Shown here: positions 32,302-41,537 of the stretch, in pieces
How the letters are laid out: every line of letters starts with the position of its first letter
Numbering within the stretch: position 1 is the stretch's first letter
Assembly (NCBI GenBank): GCA_022486625.1
Contig: JAKVKH010000012.1
Location: 17,423 to 81,422, forward strand
DNA: 64,000 nt
DNA from: Butyrivibrio sp.
Lineage (GTDB): Bacteria > Bacillota > Clostridia > Lachnospirales > Lachnospiraceae
Direction: 5' to 3'
Made by a program: the position numbers and the translations under genes
Notes under the pieces: generated by a model
The model's input: only the letters and a program-made list of their open reading frames with translations
Database searches by the model: none
What the model was told of the DNA's origin: nothing

Positions 32302-33234
32302 ATGGAAGCCTATCTATTCGTACATTTTAAGGAAAAATATACACCTGACGGAGAACAGGTGTATTTCGGACTGAGTCGTGACGGATTTCACTGGGAACAG
32401 ACAAACGGGGGAGAGCCGGTTCTTTGGAGCAGGCTTGGTGATGAAGGGGTACGGGATTTCACGATTGCAAGAAAAAGAGATGGCGGGTTTGTGATTCTGG
32501 CAACGGATCTGTCACTTGCCAACCATTTTAGCGGTAAATATCGCGGTTCATGGGATGTGGTAAATCATGAAGGCAGCAAATTTTTCTCCATGTGGGAGTC
32601 GGGAGATCTGGTACACTGGTCAGCGCAGAAACTGGTTCGTATCGTAGATGATTCTTACGGATGTGCATGGGCACCTGATATCATTTATGATGAAGCGGCA
32701 GGAAATTATCTGGTGCACTGGTCTTCTTATCATGAGGGTGAGCCGAATATGGCAATTTATTTTGCCAGAACGACAGATTTCAGGCAGTTTACAGCACCTG
32801 CTCTGCTGACACGCGGGCCCAGGGGGCAGATCATCGATTCCAATATCGTATATCATGATGGCTGGTATTATCGCTTTATCAAGGACAATCGTCCGGATGG
32901 CCATATTTATCTGGAAAGAGGGAAAAGTCTGACGGGCACGTTTGAACGTATGTCGGCATTTGATGAAGAAATGCAGAAGCTGGAAGCCGGACAGTATGAA
33001 GCGCCGACCTGTTTCCGGCTGGCAAACGGGCAGTGGTGTGTGATGCTGGATTTCTATGGCTGCGCGAAGGAAAAGCAAGGCTATGTTCCGTTTGTGGCAG
33101 ATGATATTGCAACAGGAAGATTTATCCGTTCAGATGCGAAATTTTCATTCCCATATGGATTTAAGCACGGAACGGTGCTGCCGATTACACTGGAAGAATA
33201 TCAGAGAATCAGGAAGGCATATCCGGATACATAA
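32302..33234 (+). CDS. GH43-like five-bladed beta-propeller glycosidase
   Basis: ATG 32302 follows GGGAGGAG, giving 310 residues; an ATG at 32266 is in frame but lacks a site. Segments typical of clan GH-F/GH43-like propellers are visible: CAWAPDIIYDEAAGNYLVHW, IIDSNIVYHDGWYYRF and GQYEAPTCF, whose Asp and Glu may be catalytic. No signal peptide is seen, so it acts inside the cell. Substrate may be an arabinosyl- or xylosyl-oligosaccharide. It stands alone between pgi and the polysaccharide locus. Confidence 0.78.
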   Translation: MEAYLFVHFKEKYTPDGEQVYFGLSRDGFHWEQTNGGEPVLWSRLGDEGVRDFTIARKRDGGFVILATDLSLANHFSGKYRGSWDVVNHEGSKFFSMWESGDLVHWSAQKLVRIVDDSYGCAWAPDIIYDEAAGNYLVHWSSYHEGEPNMAIYFARTTDFRQFTAPALLTRGPRGQIIDSNIVYHDGWYYRFIKDNRPDGHIYLERGKSLTGTFERMSAFDEEMQKLEAGQYEAPTCFRLANGQWCVMLDFYGCAKEKQGYVPFVADDIATGRFIRSDAKFSFPYGFKHGTVLPITLEEYQRIRKAYPDT

Positions 33235-33275
33235 AAGTGTGCAAATTGTATATATAATTAATGAAGAAAGTAAAA

Positions 33276-33319
33276 CAGGACTTATTTGCATGAAAAAAAG
33301 CAGATCAGTCCTGCTTTTT
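33276..33319 (+). terminator. Probable terminator after the GH43-like gene
   Basis: CAGGACT (33276-33282) pairs with AGTCCTG (33307-33313) around a 24-base loop, followed by CTTTTT. The long loop makes it weaker than the others in the window. Confidence 0.6.
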
Positions 33320-33565
33320 CAGTATATGGATGAACTGATATGAAATTCAATCATGGCCTGAGAATAAAATATCATAAACTGGACAAAAAAAATAAAAAAT
33401 ATGATAGTTTCTGTGATTAAAAATCTGATACTCTAGTAAAGTTGATACATAAAGATATGGAACCAGTTGTAATGTATCTGTTATACATCAGATTATAGTG
33501 AGTAATAGGGGCAGTCAGGAGATTTTAGGAATCACCGTTGTTCTTATGACGGAGGGGATGAAAAA
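33320..33565 (+). promoter_or_regulatory. Leader region of the polysaccharide locus
   Basis: This stretch has no gene. It holds a small dyad, ATGTAT (33473-33478) with ATACAT (33484-33489), a TTGATA (33442-33447) without a well-spaced -10, and the strong GGAGGGG site (33551-33557) of the first gene. A promoter must lie here, but I could not fix it. Confidence 0.4.
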
Positions 33566-34297
33566 GTGAATACTGAATATCAAGTAATGGAAGAAGAGGA
33601 TGACGAGATTGATTTAGGTGAGTTGTTCTTCGTCCTGCGAAGACATCTTCTTGTGCTGATTCTGTGCGCCGTAATCGGTGCTGCTGCAGCTTTCGGGTAT
33701 ACTGACCTGTTAATTACGCCGCAATATGAATCTTCCTCCATGATCTATATTTTTTCCAAAACAACAACAATTTCATCAGTTGCTGATCTGCAGATCGGTT
33801 CGCAGTTGACCGTGGATTTTGAAATTCTCGGTACCAGCCGTCCGGTTCTGGAGAAAGTGATCAGTGATCTGAAACTGAATACTACTTATGAGGATCTGCT
33901 TAAGACGATTACCATTACGAATCCGACAGATTCACGAATCATTCGGGTAACTGTGCAGAATCCGGATCCCAAGCTTGCATGTGATATTGCAAACAGTGTG
34001 GCGGATAATCTTGCGGCAAGAGTCGCACAGGTAATTGATACAGATAAGCCATCGTCAGTAGAAGAAGCTGTTCCGGCAGAAAAACCGATCAGTCCGAGTA
34101 TTCCGAAGAATACCGCAATGGGAATGATCGCAGGATTCCTTCTTGCAATGGCAGTGATTCTTGTCCGTTATTACAGCGACATGACGATTAAAGATGAGGA
34201 TGATGTCAAGAAATATCTGGGTCTTGGGACAATGGCGGCATTTCCGATGGAAAAGAGTATTGCCGGAGCTGCAGGTGTTAAAGGGGCTAAGAAATGA
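33566..34297 (+). CDS. Wzz/CpsC-type polysaccharide chain-length protein
   Basis: This 243-residue protein starts at GTG 33566 behind GGAGGGG. It has two membrane helices (about residues 29-50 and 182-202) enclosing an extracytoplasmic domain, the topology of the Wzz-like activator (CpsC, CapA, YveK). PISPSIPKN before the second helix is the proline-rich family motif. It works with the BY-kinase further down to set polymer length. Its stop overlaps the sortase start (ATGA), so the sortase belongs to the operon. Confidence 0.9.
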   Translation: MNTEYQVMEEEDDEIDLGELFFVLRRHLLVLILCAVIGAAAAFGYTDLLITPQYESSSMIYIFSKTTTISSVADLQIGSQLTVDFEILGTSRPVLEKVISDLKLNTTYEDLLKTITITNPTDSRIIRVTVQNPDPKLACDIANSVADNLAARVAQVIDTDKPSSVEEAVPAEKPISPSIPKNTAMGMIAGFLLAMAVILVRYYSDMTIKDEDDVKKYLGLGTMAAFPMEKSIAGAAGVKGAKK

Positions 34298-35121
34298 ATA
34301 AAAAAAGACAGACAGTTTTTATCTTATGCATACTGATCATTGCAGTTGGCGCGGGAGTGAGCGGATATAAATGGGCAATGCATTTGAGAAATGCCGGACA
34401 GATGGAAGCGTTGCAGATGACAGCACATGCACAAAGTACTGCGTTGGAGAGTACAGCGGCAGGAAGTACAGCGGCAGACAGTTCGCAGTCTGCAGTAGCA
34501 GGTGCGTCAAGAAGTAATGTAATACCGGTCAATTTCGATAAGCTTCAGGCATCAAATCCGGATATTTTCGCATGGCTGCAGATCCCGGATACGGATATGG
34601 ATTATCCGGTTGCACAGCATCCGACAGATGATACCTATTACCTGAATCATGGATCTGATGGCATTTATTCCGAGTATGGCTGTCCTTATATTGAGCGGGC
34701 GGACAGCAAAAGCCTTACGCAGTTCAATACAGTAATCTATGGGCACAACATGAATGATGGATCCATGTTCGGTGTTCTTCATAAGTATGAAGATGCAGAT
34801 TTTCTGAAAAATCATCGTGAAATAACGGTATATACACCACAGCACATCTTTACCTATACCGTATTTGCAGCAGTGATGTACAGTGACAGGCACATACCGT
34901 ATTACTATGATGATACGGTGGAAGCTGACCGCGCTGCATTTCTTAAGTCACTTAAGACCGATACGGTGAAGGCGCGCAGTCAGGTTCTTGATGATATCAC
35001 GGTAACTTCCAAAGATCACATTCTCACACTCAGCACATGTGACCGGAAACTTCGCAGTAATCGTTACCTGGTAGTGTCTGTGCTGACACAGCTTGATGGT
35101 CAGGCAGTCGGGGAGCAGTGA
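34294..35121 (+). CDS. srtB: Class B sortase
   Basis: Sortases attach surface proteins to peptidoglycan. The 275-residue protein has an N-terminal membrane anchor (residues 8-25), an Ala/Ser/Thr-rich stalk and a class B catalytic domain. His151 in VIYGHNM, Cys249 in TLSTC and Arg257 in SNRYLV form the active site, and FAWLQIPDTDMDYPV is the class B start. Both ends overlap its neighbours by four bases, placing it firmly in the polysaccharide operon. The SPRTG protein two genes downstream is the likely substrate. Confidence 0.94.
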   Translation: MNKKRQTVFILCILIIAVGAGVSGYKWAMHLRNAGQMEALQMTAHAQSTALESTAAGSTAADSSQSAVAGASRSNVIPVNFDKLQASNPDIFAWLQIPDTDMDYPVAQHPTDDTYYLNHGSDGIYSEYGCPYIERADSKSLTQFNTVIYGHNMNDGSMFGVLHKYEDADFLKNHREITVYTPQHIFTYTVFAAVMYSDRHIPYYYDDTVEADRAAFLKSLKTDTVKARSQVLDDITVTSKDHILTLSTCDRKLRSNRYLVVSVLTQLDGQAVGEQ

Positions 35122-36176
35122 GTATAATGGGTGCTACAGGAGGTAATGATAACAGGAGAATGCTTTTGATGGGGCTGATTGCAGCAGCAGTTATCTGCGT
35201 AGCAGGAGGCGCCGGGTTTTACGCGGCATACAGTCAGGGCCCCAAAGTTGTAAGGCAGGCAGATGCAGCATCATCCGAAAGTACGGAAGTTGCATCTGCA
35301 GCGGGTGCTGCAACGTCATCGCTGTATTCTGTGGATAATTTTGACGGAAGCATTACTTATAAAGGGGTTCGTTATGAACCGAATACCCATATTAAGACGG
35401 TTCTGTTTCTGGGAATCGACAACAGTGACCAGTCCAGAAAAGGTGTCGGAATTGATGAAGGCGGAAGAAGTGATACAATGGTGCTTTTTATTGTGGACAG
35501 TTCCAAAAAACTGATCACGCCGCTCATCATCAGCAGGGACACCATGGTCAATGTGGATATATATGATAATGACGGAGAATTTCTTTCGCAGGGACTGGAA
35601 CAGATCACAATGCAGTATTCCTATGGACAGAATGCACAGGAAGCATCCAACCTGACCAAGCAGAAGGTGGCAGATCTTCTGTGCCGCACCAGAATCAATT
35701 CAGTAGTATCGCTGACCATGGATGGAATTGAACCTGTTGTTAATGCAATCGGAAATATCACGTTACAGCTGCAGACAGATGAGACGGCGCTTGATCCGTC
35801 ATATACCAAAGGCGCGGTAATTACGTTGGACGGTCCGGCAGCAAAGGATTTCGTTCATATCCGTGATACGGAAATCCGTGGAAGCAATAATGAGCGAATG
35901 TCGAGACAGGCACAGTTCATGCTGGCTTTATCACAGACAGCCAGAAGCAAGGGCATTTCCATGATCAATACGATGGAAAAATCCGCAGGAAAGTACCTTT
36001 ACGAAGATATTGATGCAGATACTGCCGATTGCTTTGCAAAGTATGATGCAGCGAAGGAAGTTGAGTACCTTCCCGGAAAAAATGTAAAGGGAACATTGCA
36101 TGACGAATTCTATGTGGATGAAGATGAACTCTTCCCACAGGTATTAAAGCTGTTTTATCTGCCCGCACAGAGCTGA
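35118..36176 (+). CDS. LytR-CpsA-Psr (LCP) family glycopolymer ligase
   Basis: LCP proteins transfer lipid-linked polymers to peptidoglycan. This 352-residue protein has one N-terminal helix (about residues 14-36) and an extracellular LCP domain: VLFLGIDNSDQ, GRSDTMVLFIVD, PLIISRDTMV with the conserved Arg-Asp, and VHIRDTEIRGSNNERMSRQ. It starts at GTG 35118, overlapping the sortase TGA; ATG 35127 is an alternative. It is likely the ligase for the polysaccharide made by this locus. Confidence 0.92.
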   Translation: MSIMGATGGNDNRRMLLMGLIAAAVICVAGGAGFYAAYSQGPKVVRQADAASSESTEVASAAGAATSSLYSVDNFDGSITYKGVRYEPNTHIKTVLFLGIDNSDQSRKGVGIDEGGRSDTMVLFIVDSSKKLITPLIISRDTMVNVDIYDNDGEFLSQGLEQITMQYSYGQNAQEASNLTKQKVADLLCRTRINSVVSLTMDGIEPVVNAIGNITLQLQTDETALDPSYTKGAVITLDGPAAKDFVHIRDTEIRGSNNERMSRQAQFMLALSQTARSKGISMINTMEKSAGKYLYEDIDADTADCFAKYDAAKEVEYLPGKNVKGTLHDEFYVDEDELFPQVLKLFYLPAQS

Positions 36177-36274
36177 TACATGGTGCAGTTCATTAATTTC
36201 AGGTAACGATTCTGGTCTAATGCCGGATCAGATTGTTTACATATACCAAATCTTATAAGGCGAGGAGCAAAAGG

Positions 36275-36973
36275 ATGAGAAAGAACAATGTATTATCCGC
36301 TGCAGCAGCAATTGCAGCAGCAGTCGTACTGTGTGCGACAGGTCTTTCCACGACAGCATATGCTGCCAGCAGGACCAACACAGCCGAAGTTCTGGGCGCT
36401 ACCAGAGCTATCGGAGATGCAGGAACACCTGCAGTTCTTGGCGCAAACAGAGCAAGTTCATCTGTTGATGTTACTTTTGGTGATATTGCAGATGCAAGTG
36501 CACTCACGGGAATCAAGAGCACCAGCAAGATTGCAAGTGTTATCAACAGTGCCCTGAAGGCAGCTGGATCAGACACAACAGTTTCCAAAAAGAATCTGGA
36601 TGTTGTGGCCAGCATGGATCTGGAAGTTCCGCAGGGAACAACAGTATCTGCACAGGATCCGCTGTATGTTACATTTACAGTTCCTGGCGTAACTGCTGGA
36701 ACACATGTATATGTACTGCATTACAATCATGCAGGACATTGGGAAGTAGTTCCCTCTACCCCTGGTGAAGGCAGTGTTGTAGCAGCATTTACACAGTTGT
36801 CTCCTGTTGCAATTGTCGTTGAGAAAGACACAATGACAACAGCATCCAAGGGTGAAAACAGTGCAGTATCACCTCGCACTGGTGAGAACCAGTTCCCGAT
36901 CGCAGCAGTTATGGCATGCGCAGCTGCAATCGGCAGTGCAATCTTTGTTACAGGCAGGAAAAAGGCTCAGTAA
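36275..36973 (+). CDS. Secreted protein with SPRTG cell-wall sorting signal
   Basis: ATG 36275 follows GAGGAG, giving 232 residues. A signal peptide (residues 1-30, ending AYAAS) leads a domain of no recognised family, which contains a near-repeat (VLGATRA then VLGANRA, residues 39-60). The C terminus is a sorting signal: SPRTG (199-203), a hydrophobic stretch (208-226) and GRKKAQ. SPxTG is the motif used by class B sortases of C. difficile, and a class B sortase is encoded two genes upstream. It may be an anchored scaffold or receptor linked to the polysaccharide; its role is unknown. Confidence 0.82.
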   Translation: MRKNNVLSAAAAIAAAVVLCATGLSTTAYAASRTNTAEVLGATRAIGDAGTPAVLGANRASSSVDVTFGDIADASALTGIKSTSKIASVINSALKAAGSDTTVSKKNLDVVASMDLEVPQGTTVSAQDPLYVTFTVPGVTAGTHVYVLHYNHAGHWEVVPSTPGEGSVVAAFTQLSPVAIVVEKDTMTTASKGENSAVSPRTGENQFPIAAVMACAAAIGSAIFVTGRKKAQ

Positions 36974-37056
36974 TGCATAGGCACAACTGGCATGGAATAC
37001 ATGCCGGTTGTGTTTATTCAGATGAGAAACGGTTTCGCAAACAGGGATATGGAAGA

Positions 37057-37905
37057 ATGTCGCTAATCAATCGGATTTTCAGACCTAAAACAGCATATGA
37101 CGGATCAGCAGTATATCTGTCTGAGCCACAGGAATTATTTGATCTTCACTGTCATCTTCTTCCTTATGCAGATGACGGAGCCGGTGATATGGAAGAAGCA
37201 CGGGAGCTGATCGGACAGGAATATGAACAGGGAGTCAGGACAGTTGTCATTACCACGCACCTGCGTGAGCAGATGTTCAGTACGCCGGTTTCCAGAATTC
37301 AGAAACATTACCATGCGCTCCTGCAATGGGTGCGGCAGACGGAGGATCTGAAAGAACTCAGAATATATCAGAGCCGTGAGTATTACTGTGATGAAAGATT
37401 TCATGCACTTCTGAGCGGATATGCAGCGGGGCAGAAGGAAATTGCATATGATGACATGATCTATTTTCCGGAAGAAGAGATTTTGCCTTTTGGCAGCAAA
37501 AAATGTATCCTGATGGAATTTTCTACCAGAAGAAATCAGGAAGAAGAATTACAGAAGTATACAAAGGAAGCGCTTGCAGCAGGGCTTACACCTGTTCTGG
37601 CACATGCAGAACGTTATCCGGCAGTTCAGACAAATCCGGATATATTACAGCAATTGAAAAAAATGGGAGTTATTATACAGATCAATGCAGAAGCAGTTCT
37701 GGGAAATGAAGGAAAGCTGCAAAAAGAACTGACACACAGGCTGATAGAAACAAACATCGCAGATATGATTGCATCGGATGCACATAACCTGCAGGGACGA
37801 AGGCCTGATCTGGCGGAATGTCGCCACTATCTTACAAGAAAATATGACGGGAAATGTGCAGAACACCTTCTGCATGACGTACCGTATCATCTGATAAATG
37901 ATTGA
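37057..37905 (+). CDS. PHP-family protein-tyrosine phosphatase, CpsB/CapC/YwqE type
   Basis: This manganese-dependent phosphatase removes phosphate from the BY-kinase encoded next. The metal-binding DLHCHLLP with DDG (His31, His33, Asp39-Asp40), the ITTHLRE segment, LAHAERYP and ASDAHN are the PHP motifs. The chosen start ATG 37057 (282 residues, MSLINRIFRP) follows AGGGA; an in-frame ATG at 36973, sharing a base with the previous stop, would add 28 residues. Pro-Tyr replaces the more usual Pro-Gly/Ala-Val in HLLPYADDG. Confidence 0.91.
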   Translation: MSLINRIFRPKTAYDGSAVYLSEPQELFDLHCHLLPYADDGAGDMEEARELIGQEYEQGVRTVVITTHLREQMFSTPVSRIQKHYHALLQWVRQTEDLKELRIYQSREYYCDERFHALLSGYAAGQKEIAYDDMIYFPEEEILPFGSKKCILMEFSTRRNQEEELQKYTKEALAAGLTPVLAHAERYPAVQTNPDILQQLKKMGVIIQINAEAVLGNEGKLQKELTHRLIETNIADMIASDAHNLQGRRPDLAECRHYLTRKYDGKCAEHLLHDVPYHLIND

Positions 37906-37933
37906 ATGAAAGAAAATAATGAGGGAACAGAGT

Positions 37934-38644
37934 ATGGAAAAAGTAACACTGGAAAAGAAAGAGCTGCCGTTCGGAATGGCAGAGGAAGTAAAGAATCTTC
38001 GGACCGGGATCACCTTCAGCGGAGAAAATATCAAGGCGGTAATGTTTACAAGCTGCATGATGAATGAGGGAAAGAGCACCATTACAATTGAGACGGCGAG
38101 ATCTTTTGCAGAACTGGGAAAGAAAACGCTCCTGATTGATACCGATTTCCGCAAATCTATTTTGAGACAGAAGATTACCTCCGGTAAGACCAAATACGGT
38201 CTGACACATTTCCTGACAGGGCAGTGTGAAATGGATGACATTATATATGAAAATGTTTATGAGGATGACCTGCCGTTTTATATCATGCCGGCCGGCCCGT
38301 CCACGAACAGCCCGACAGAACTTCTGGCATCAGAAAAGTTTGCAGATATGCTGAAAAAACTGAGAGAGATATTTGACATGATCATCATTGATACACCGCC
38401 GCTTGGAAGCGTTGTAGATGCGTCAATTATTGCGCCGAATACAGATGGAGCAATTATTGTAATGGCAGCGGGGAAGATCAATTACAAGATAGCACAGAAG
38501 GTAAGGGATAAACTGAGGGACTCCAATTGTAAGGTACTGGGAGTAGCCTTGAATAAGGTGGATAAATCCAAGAACAGTTATGGCTATTATAAGTATGGTA
38601 AAGAATATGGTTACAGCCATTACTATTCTGAGGGGAAAGAGTGA
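37934..38644 (+). CDS. BY-kinase, CpsD/CapB/YwqD type
   Basis: This cytosolic tyrosine kinase controls polymerisation through the Wzz-like partner. The 236-residue protein has Walker A SCMMNEGKST (Gly46-Thr49), Walker A' LLIDTDFRK and Walker B IIIDTPP. The C terminus carries the tyrosine cluster (eight Tyr in YGYYKYGKEYGYSHYYS) that is autophosphorylated. The Walker A lacks the usual Pro-Gly (PGEGKS), having Met-Asn instead, which may be a clade feature. ATG 37934 follows GAGGGA. Confidence 0.93.
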   Translation: MEKVTLEKKELPFGMAEEVKNLRTGITFSGENIKAVMFTSCMMNEGKSTITIETARSFAELGKKTLLIDTDFRKSILRQKITSGKTKYGLTHFLTGQCEMDDIIYENVYEDDLPFYIMPAGPSTNSPTELLASEKFADMLKKLREIFDMIIIDTPPLGSVVDASIIAPNTDGAIIVMAAGKINYKIAQKVRDKLRDSNCKVLGVALNKVDKSKNSYGYYKYGKEYGYSHYYSEGKE

Positions 38645-38702
38645 TTTGAAGAGTAGTTGTTGGTGAGGAAAATGATTTTTATCGCTATGCGGGGGAAAAA
38701 AG

Positions 38703-39980
38703 ATGGAGATTAAGAAAAAGAACCTGTTGATCTATGCACATTACTATGTACCGGATGTTGCATCAACCGGGCAGATTCTGAGGGAACTGGCAGAAGGCAT
38801 GCTGGGCAGATTCAATGTCACAGTGATCTGTGTCGTTCCAAGTTATACGGGGAAAATTGCACCGGAATATCAAACTGAAAAGTACTACTATGAGACACTG
38901 AATGGCGTGAATGTGATTCGTATCCGAGTACCGGAATTTGATAAGCACAGTAAAAAAAGCCGTATAAAGAATATTTTGTCTTATTTCCTTGGCGCGATAA
39001 AGCTTACATTCAAATTGGAAAAGCAGGATTATATTATCTCAATTTCACAGCCGCCGGTGCTGGGGGGATTGCTTGGTGTGATTGGAAAACAGATAATGCA
39101 TTCCAAGTACATCTATGATGTTCAGGACTTTAATCCGGAACAGATCATGGCAGTAAAATACAGCAACAATTCATTTATCCTGAAGCTGATGCTGGCAATA
39201 GATAAATTCAGCTGCCGGTGTGCGGATAAGGACATTGTTGTCGGCAGAGATATGGTAGAAACATTAAAAAACCGGTTTGATAACAAAAAGATGCCTCAGT
39301 TCAGCTGCATAAACAATTGGGTCGATGAAGCAGCGATTTATCCATTACCACAGAATGATATGCATGTTCAGGAGTTCAAGAAGGAATATCATCTGGAGAA
39401 TAAGTTTGTTGTCATGTACTCGGGGAACCTTGGACTGTATTATGACCTGAAAAATATAATACAGGTAATAGAGAAGGTTCAGGAAAGAGGCAGTGCTTAC
39501 ACTTCGGATGGAAGAGAAGTAGTATTTGCATTTGTAGGTGCCGGCTCCATTCTTGGAGAGCTTGAAGCATATAAAAAAGAGCATCAACTGCACAATGTAG
39601 TATTTATTCCTTATCAGGTAAAAGAAGATCTGATCTATAGTCTGAACGCTGCAGACGTACATCTGTGTGTCAGTGCAAAGGGAATCAAGGGAGTATCCGT
39701 ACCAAGTAAAGTATATGGAATCATGGGTGTAGCAAAGCCGATTCTCGGAGTGATGGAAGAAGGTTCAGAAGCGAGACTTCTGATTGATGAAACCGGATGT
39801 GGCATCTGCAGTTCTCCGGAAGATTATGATTCACTGGAAAAAAATATTCAATGGTTCATTGAACATGCCGATTCTGAAGAGCTTCATTTTATGGGTGAAA
39901 GAGGCAGGGAATATCTGGAAAGGCATCTTACAAAAGCAAAGAGTGTATCAAAATATGAAGCTGAAATCTTGAGCTGCTAA
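38703..39980 (+). CDS. Glycosyltransferase family 4 (WbuB-like)
   Basis: The 425-residue enzyme has the two-domain GT-B pattern. LIYAHYYVPDVASTGQILREL near the N terminus binds the acceptor side, VVMYSGNLGLYYDL begins the donor domain, and VSVPSKVYGIMGVAKPIL carries the nucleotide-sugar binding region. It resembles WbuB (L-fucosamine-type transferases), but the sugar cannot be assigned. It is the first transferase of the locus and is in the higher-GC flank. Confidence 0.86.
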   Translation: MEIKKKNLLIYAHYYVPDVASTGQILRELAEGMLGRFNVTVICVVPSYTGKIAPEYQTEKYYYETLNGVNVIRIRVPEFDKHSKKSRIKNILSYFLGAIKLTFKLEKQDYIISISQPPVLGGLLGVIGKQIMHSKYIYDVQDFNPEQIMAVKYSNNSFILKLMLAIDKFSCRCADKDIVVGRDMVETLKNRFDNKKMPQFSCINNWVDEAAIYPLPQNDMHVQEFKKEYHLENKFVVMYSGNLGLYYDLKNIIQVIEKVQERGSAYTSDGREVVFAFVGAGSILGELEAYKKEHQLHNVVFIPYQVKEDLIYSLNAADVHLCVSAKGIKGVSVPSKVYGIMGVAKPILGVMEEGSEARLLIDETGCGICSSPEDYDSLEKNIQWFIEHADSEELHFMGERGREYLERHLTKAKSVSKYEAEILSC

Positions 39981-39989
39981 GGATAAAAA

Positions 39990-40565
39990 ATGAATAGTAA
40001 CTGGGTTAAAATTTTATTAAAGATCACAGGAACCGAATATGGTCAGCATCTGACATTGAAGGGGGTCCCATTCATTTATAACACAAAAGGGGCATCCATA
40101 AAGATTGGAAACAAAGTTACAGTTAAAAGCAGTTTCCTGTCAAATCTGGTGGGTCTGTACAGCCGGACCATTATTGTAACCAGAGCCAAAGGTGCGAGGA
40201 TAGAAATCGGCAATAATGTAGGGATATCCGGAGCAACAATATATGCGCGTAAAGGTATTTATATCGGAGAAAATACTGCAATCGGAGGAAATTGCAAGAT
40301 ATTGGATAATGATTTTCATCCAATTGATCAGGAAGCGCGTTTAGAGCTGCTGAATGATGTACATGGCGGTGAAGCGGCAGATCTGATTCCAACAAAGGAG
40401 ATTCATATTGGAAAGGACTGTTTTATCGGATGCAATACGATTATCTTAAAGGGAACTGAATTAGGTGACGGCTGTGTTGTTGGAGCAGGCGCAGTTGTAA
40501 GCGGAAAGTTTGAAGCAGGCAGTGTAATTGTTGGGAATCCGGCGAAAGTGATCAGAAAATTGTAA
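39990..40565 (+). CDS. Hexapeptide-repeat acetyltransferase
   Basis: The 191-residue protein contains left-handed beta-helix repeats: ARIEIGNNVGISGATIYARK, IYIGENTAIGGNCKILD and IHIGKDCFIGCNTIILKG, followed by GAGAVVSGKFEAGSVIVGNPAKVIRK, the classic ending. It probably O-acetylates a sugar of the repeat unit with acetyl-CoA in the cytosol. It is ten bases after the previous transferase. It ends where the AT-rich part begins. Confidence 0.9.
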   Translation: MNSNWVKILLKITGTEYGQHLTLKGVPFIYNTKGASIKIGNKVTVKSSFLSNLVGLYSRTIIVTRAKGARIEIGNNVGISGATIYARKGIYIGENTAIGGNCKILDNDFHPIDQEARLELLNDVHGGEAADLIPTKEIHIGKDCFIGCNTIILKGTELGDGCVVGAGAVVSGKFEAGSVIVGNPAKVIRKL

Positions 40566-40621
40566 ATGAAAGATACTGTTGCATATTTGGCTATATATTA
40601 GGATGAAGAAGGCTTACATAA

Positions 40622-41527
40622 ATGATTGATTTAACAGTTGTGATTTTAACAAAAAATGAAGAAAAAAATCTAAGAAAGTGTGTTGAGTCATTTAGAGGCA
40701 TTGTCAAACGATTTGTAATAGTTGATAGTTTCAGTACAGACAGTACAGAGAAAGTATGTAATGAATTGCATCATGAACTTAGCGCGTTTGGATCTAGATT
40801 GGATTATTATCAACATGAATTTGTTAATCATGCAGAGCAAATGAATTGGGGACTCTCTAATACTTGCATATCAACGAAGTGGTCTATGAAGATAGATGCT
40901 GATGAAGAGCTTACAGAAGCATTAGCAAAAGAACTAGCAGAAAAATTGCCATTGGTAAATGAAGAAGTGAACGGAATAATACTTCGGCGAAGAGTATATT
41001 TTATGGGACGTTGGATAAAGCATGGAGGAAGGTATCCGGAATTATTGCTTCGGATAATCCGAACTGGAGAAGGTGCCTGTGAACAAAAAATAATGGACGA
41101 GCATATGATTGTATATAGCGGGAAAGTTGTTCAGTTTAATAATGATTTTATTGATAATAATCAAAAAAGTCTGGAATGGTGGATTGCGAAGCATAACTGG
41201 TATAGTAATAAGGAAGTCCAGGATTATCAATCAATGATGTGTGGAGAAGAAGTAACAAAGATTGAAAAGGAAGGTATTTCAAGTAATCAGGCTATGGCAA
41301 AGCGTCATCTGAAAAATGGAGGATATTATAAGTTGCCAAAATTCTGGCGTGCTCATATATATTTTCTATATAGATATTATATAAAACTCGGATTTTTAGA
41401 TGGACCAGAAGGTAAGATTTTTCATTTCCTGCAAGCGTATTGGTATAGATTTTTGGTAGATGCGAAGATGTATGAATGTGAAAAAAAAAGAATGCGAATG
41501 GAACCACAGAATGAATTGAAGGTTTGA
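40622..41527 (+). CDS. Glycosyltransferase family 2
   Basis: The 301-residue protein opens with the GT-A fold DLTVVILTKNEEKNLRKCVESF. VIVDSFSTDST and the metal-binding MKIDADEEL are the donor-site motifs. It resembles the WaaE/KdtX-like branch of GT2 enzymes, which add sugars to lipid-linked chains; the substrate is unknown. It begins the AT-rich stretch, 56 bases after the acetyltransferase, and has no obvious strong ribosome binding site. Confidence 0.87.
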   Translation: MIDLTVVILTKNEEKNLRKCVESFRGIVKRFVIVDSFSTDSTEKVCNELHHELSAFGSRLDYYQHEFVNHAEQMNWGLSNTCISTKWSMKIDADEELTEALAKELAEKLPLVNEEVNGIILRRRVYFMGRWIKHGGRYPELLLRIIRTGEGACEQKIMDEHMIVYSGKVVQFNNDFIDNNQKSLEWWIAKHNWYSNKEVQDYQSMMCGEEVTKIEKEGISSNQAMAKRHLKNGGYYKLPKFWRAHIYFLYRYYIKLGFLDGPEGKIFHFLQAYWYRFLVDAKMYECEKKRMRMEPQNELKV

Positions 41528-41537
41528 GGCAAATAGA

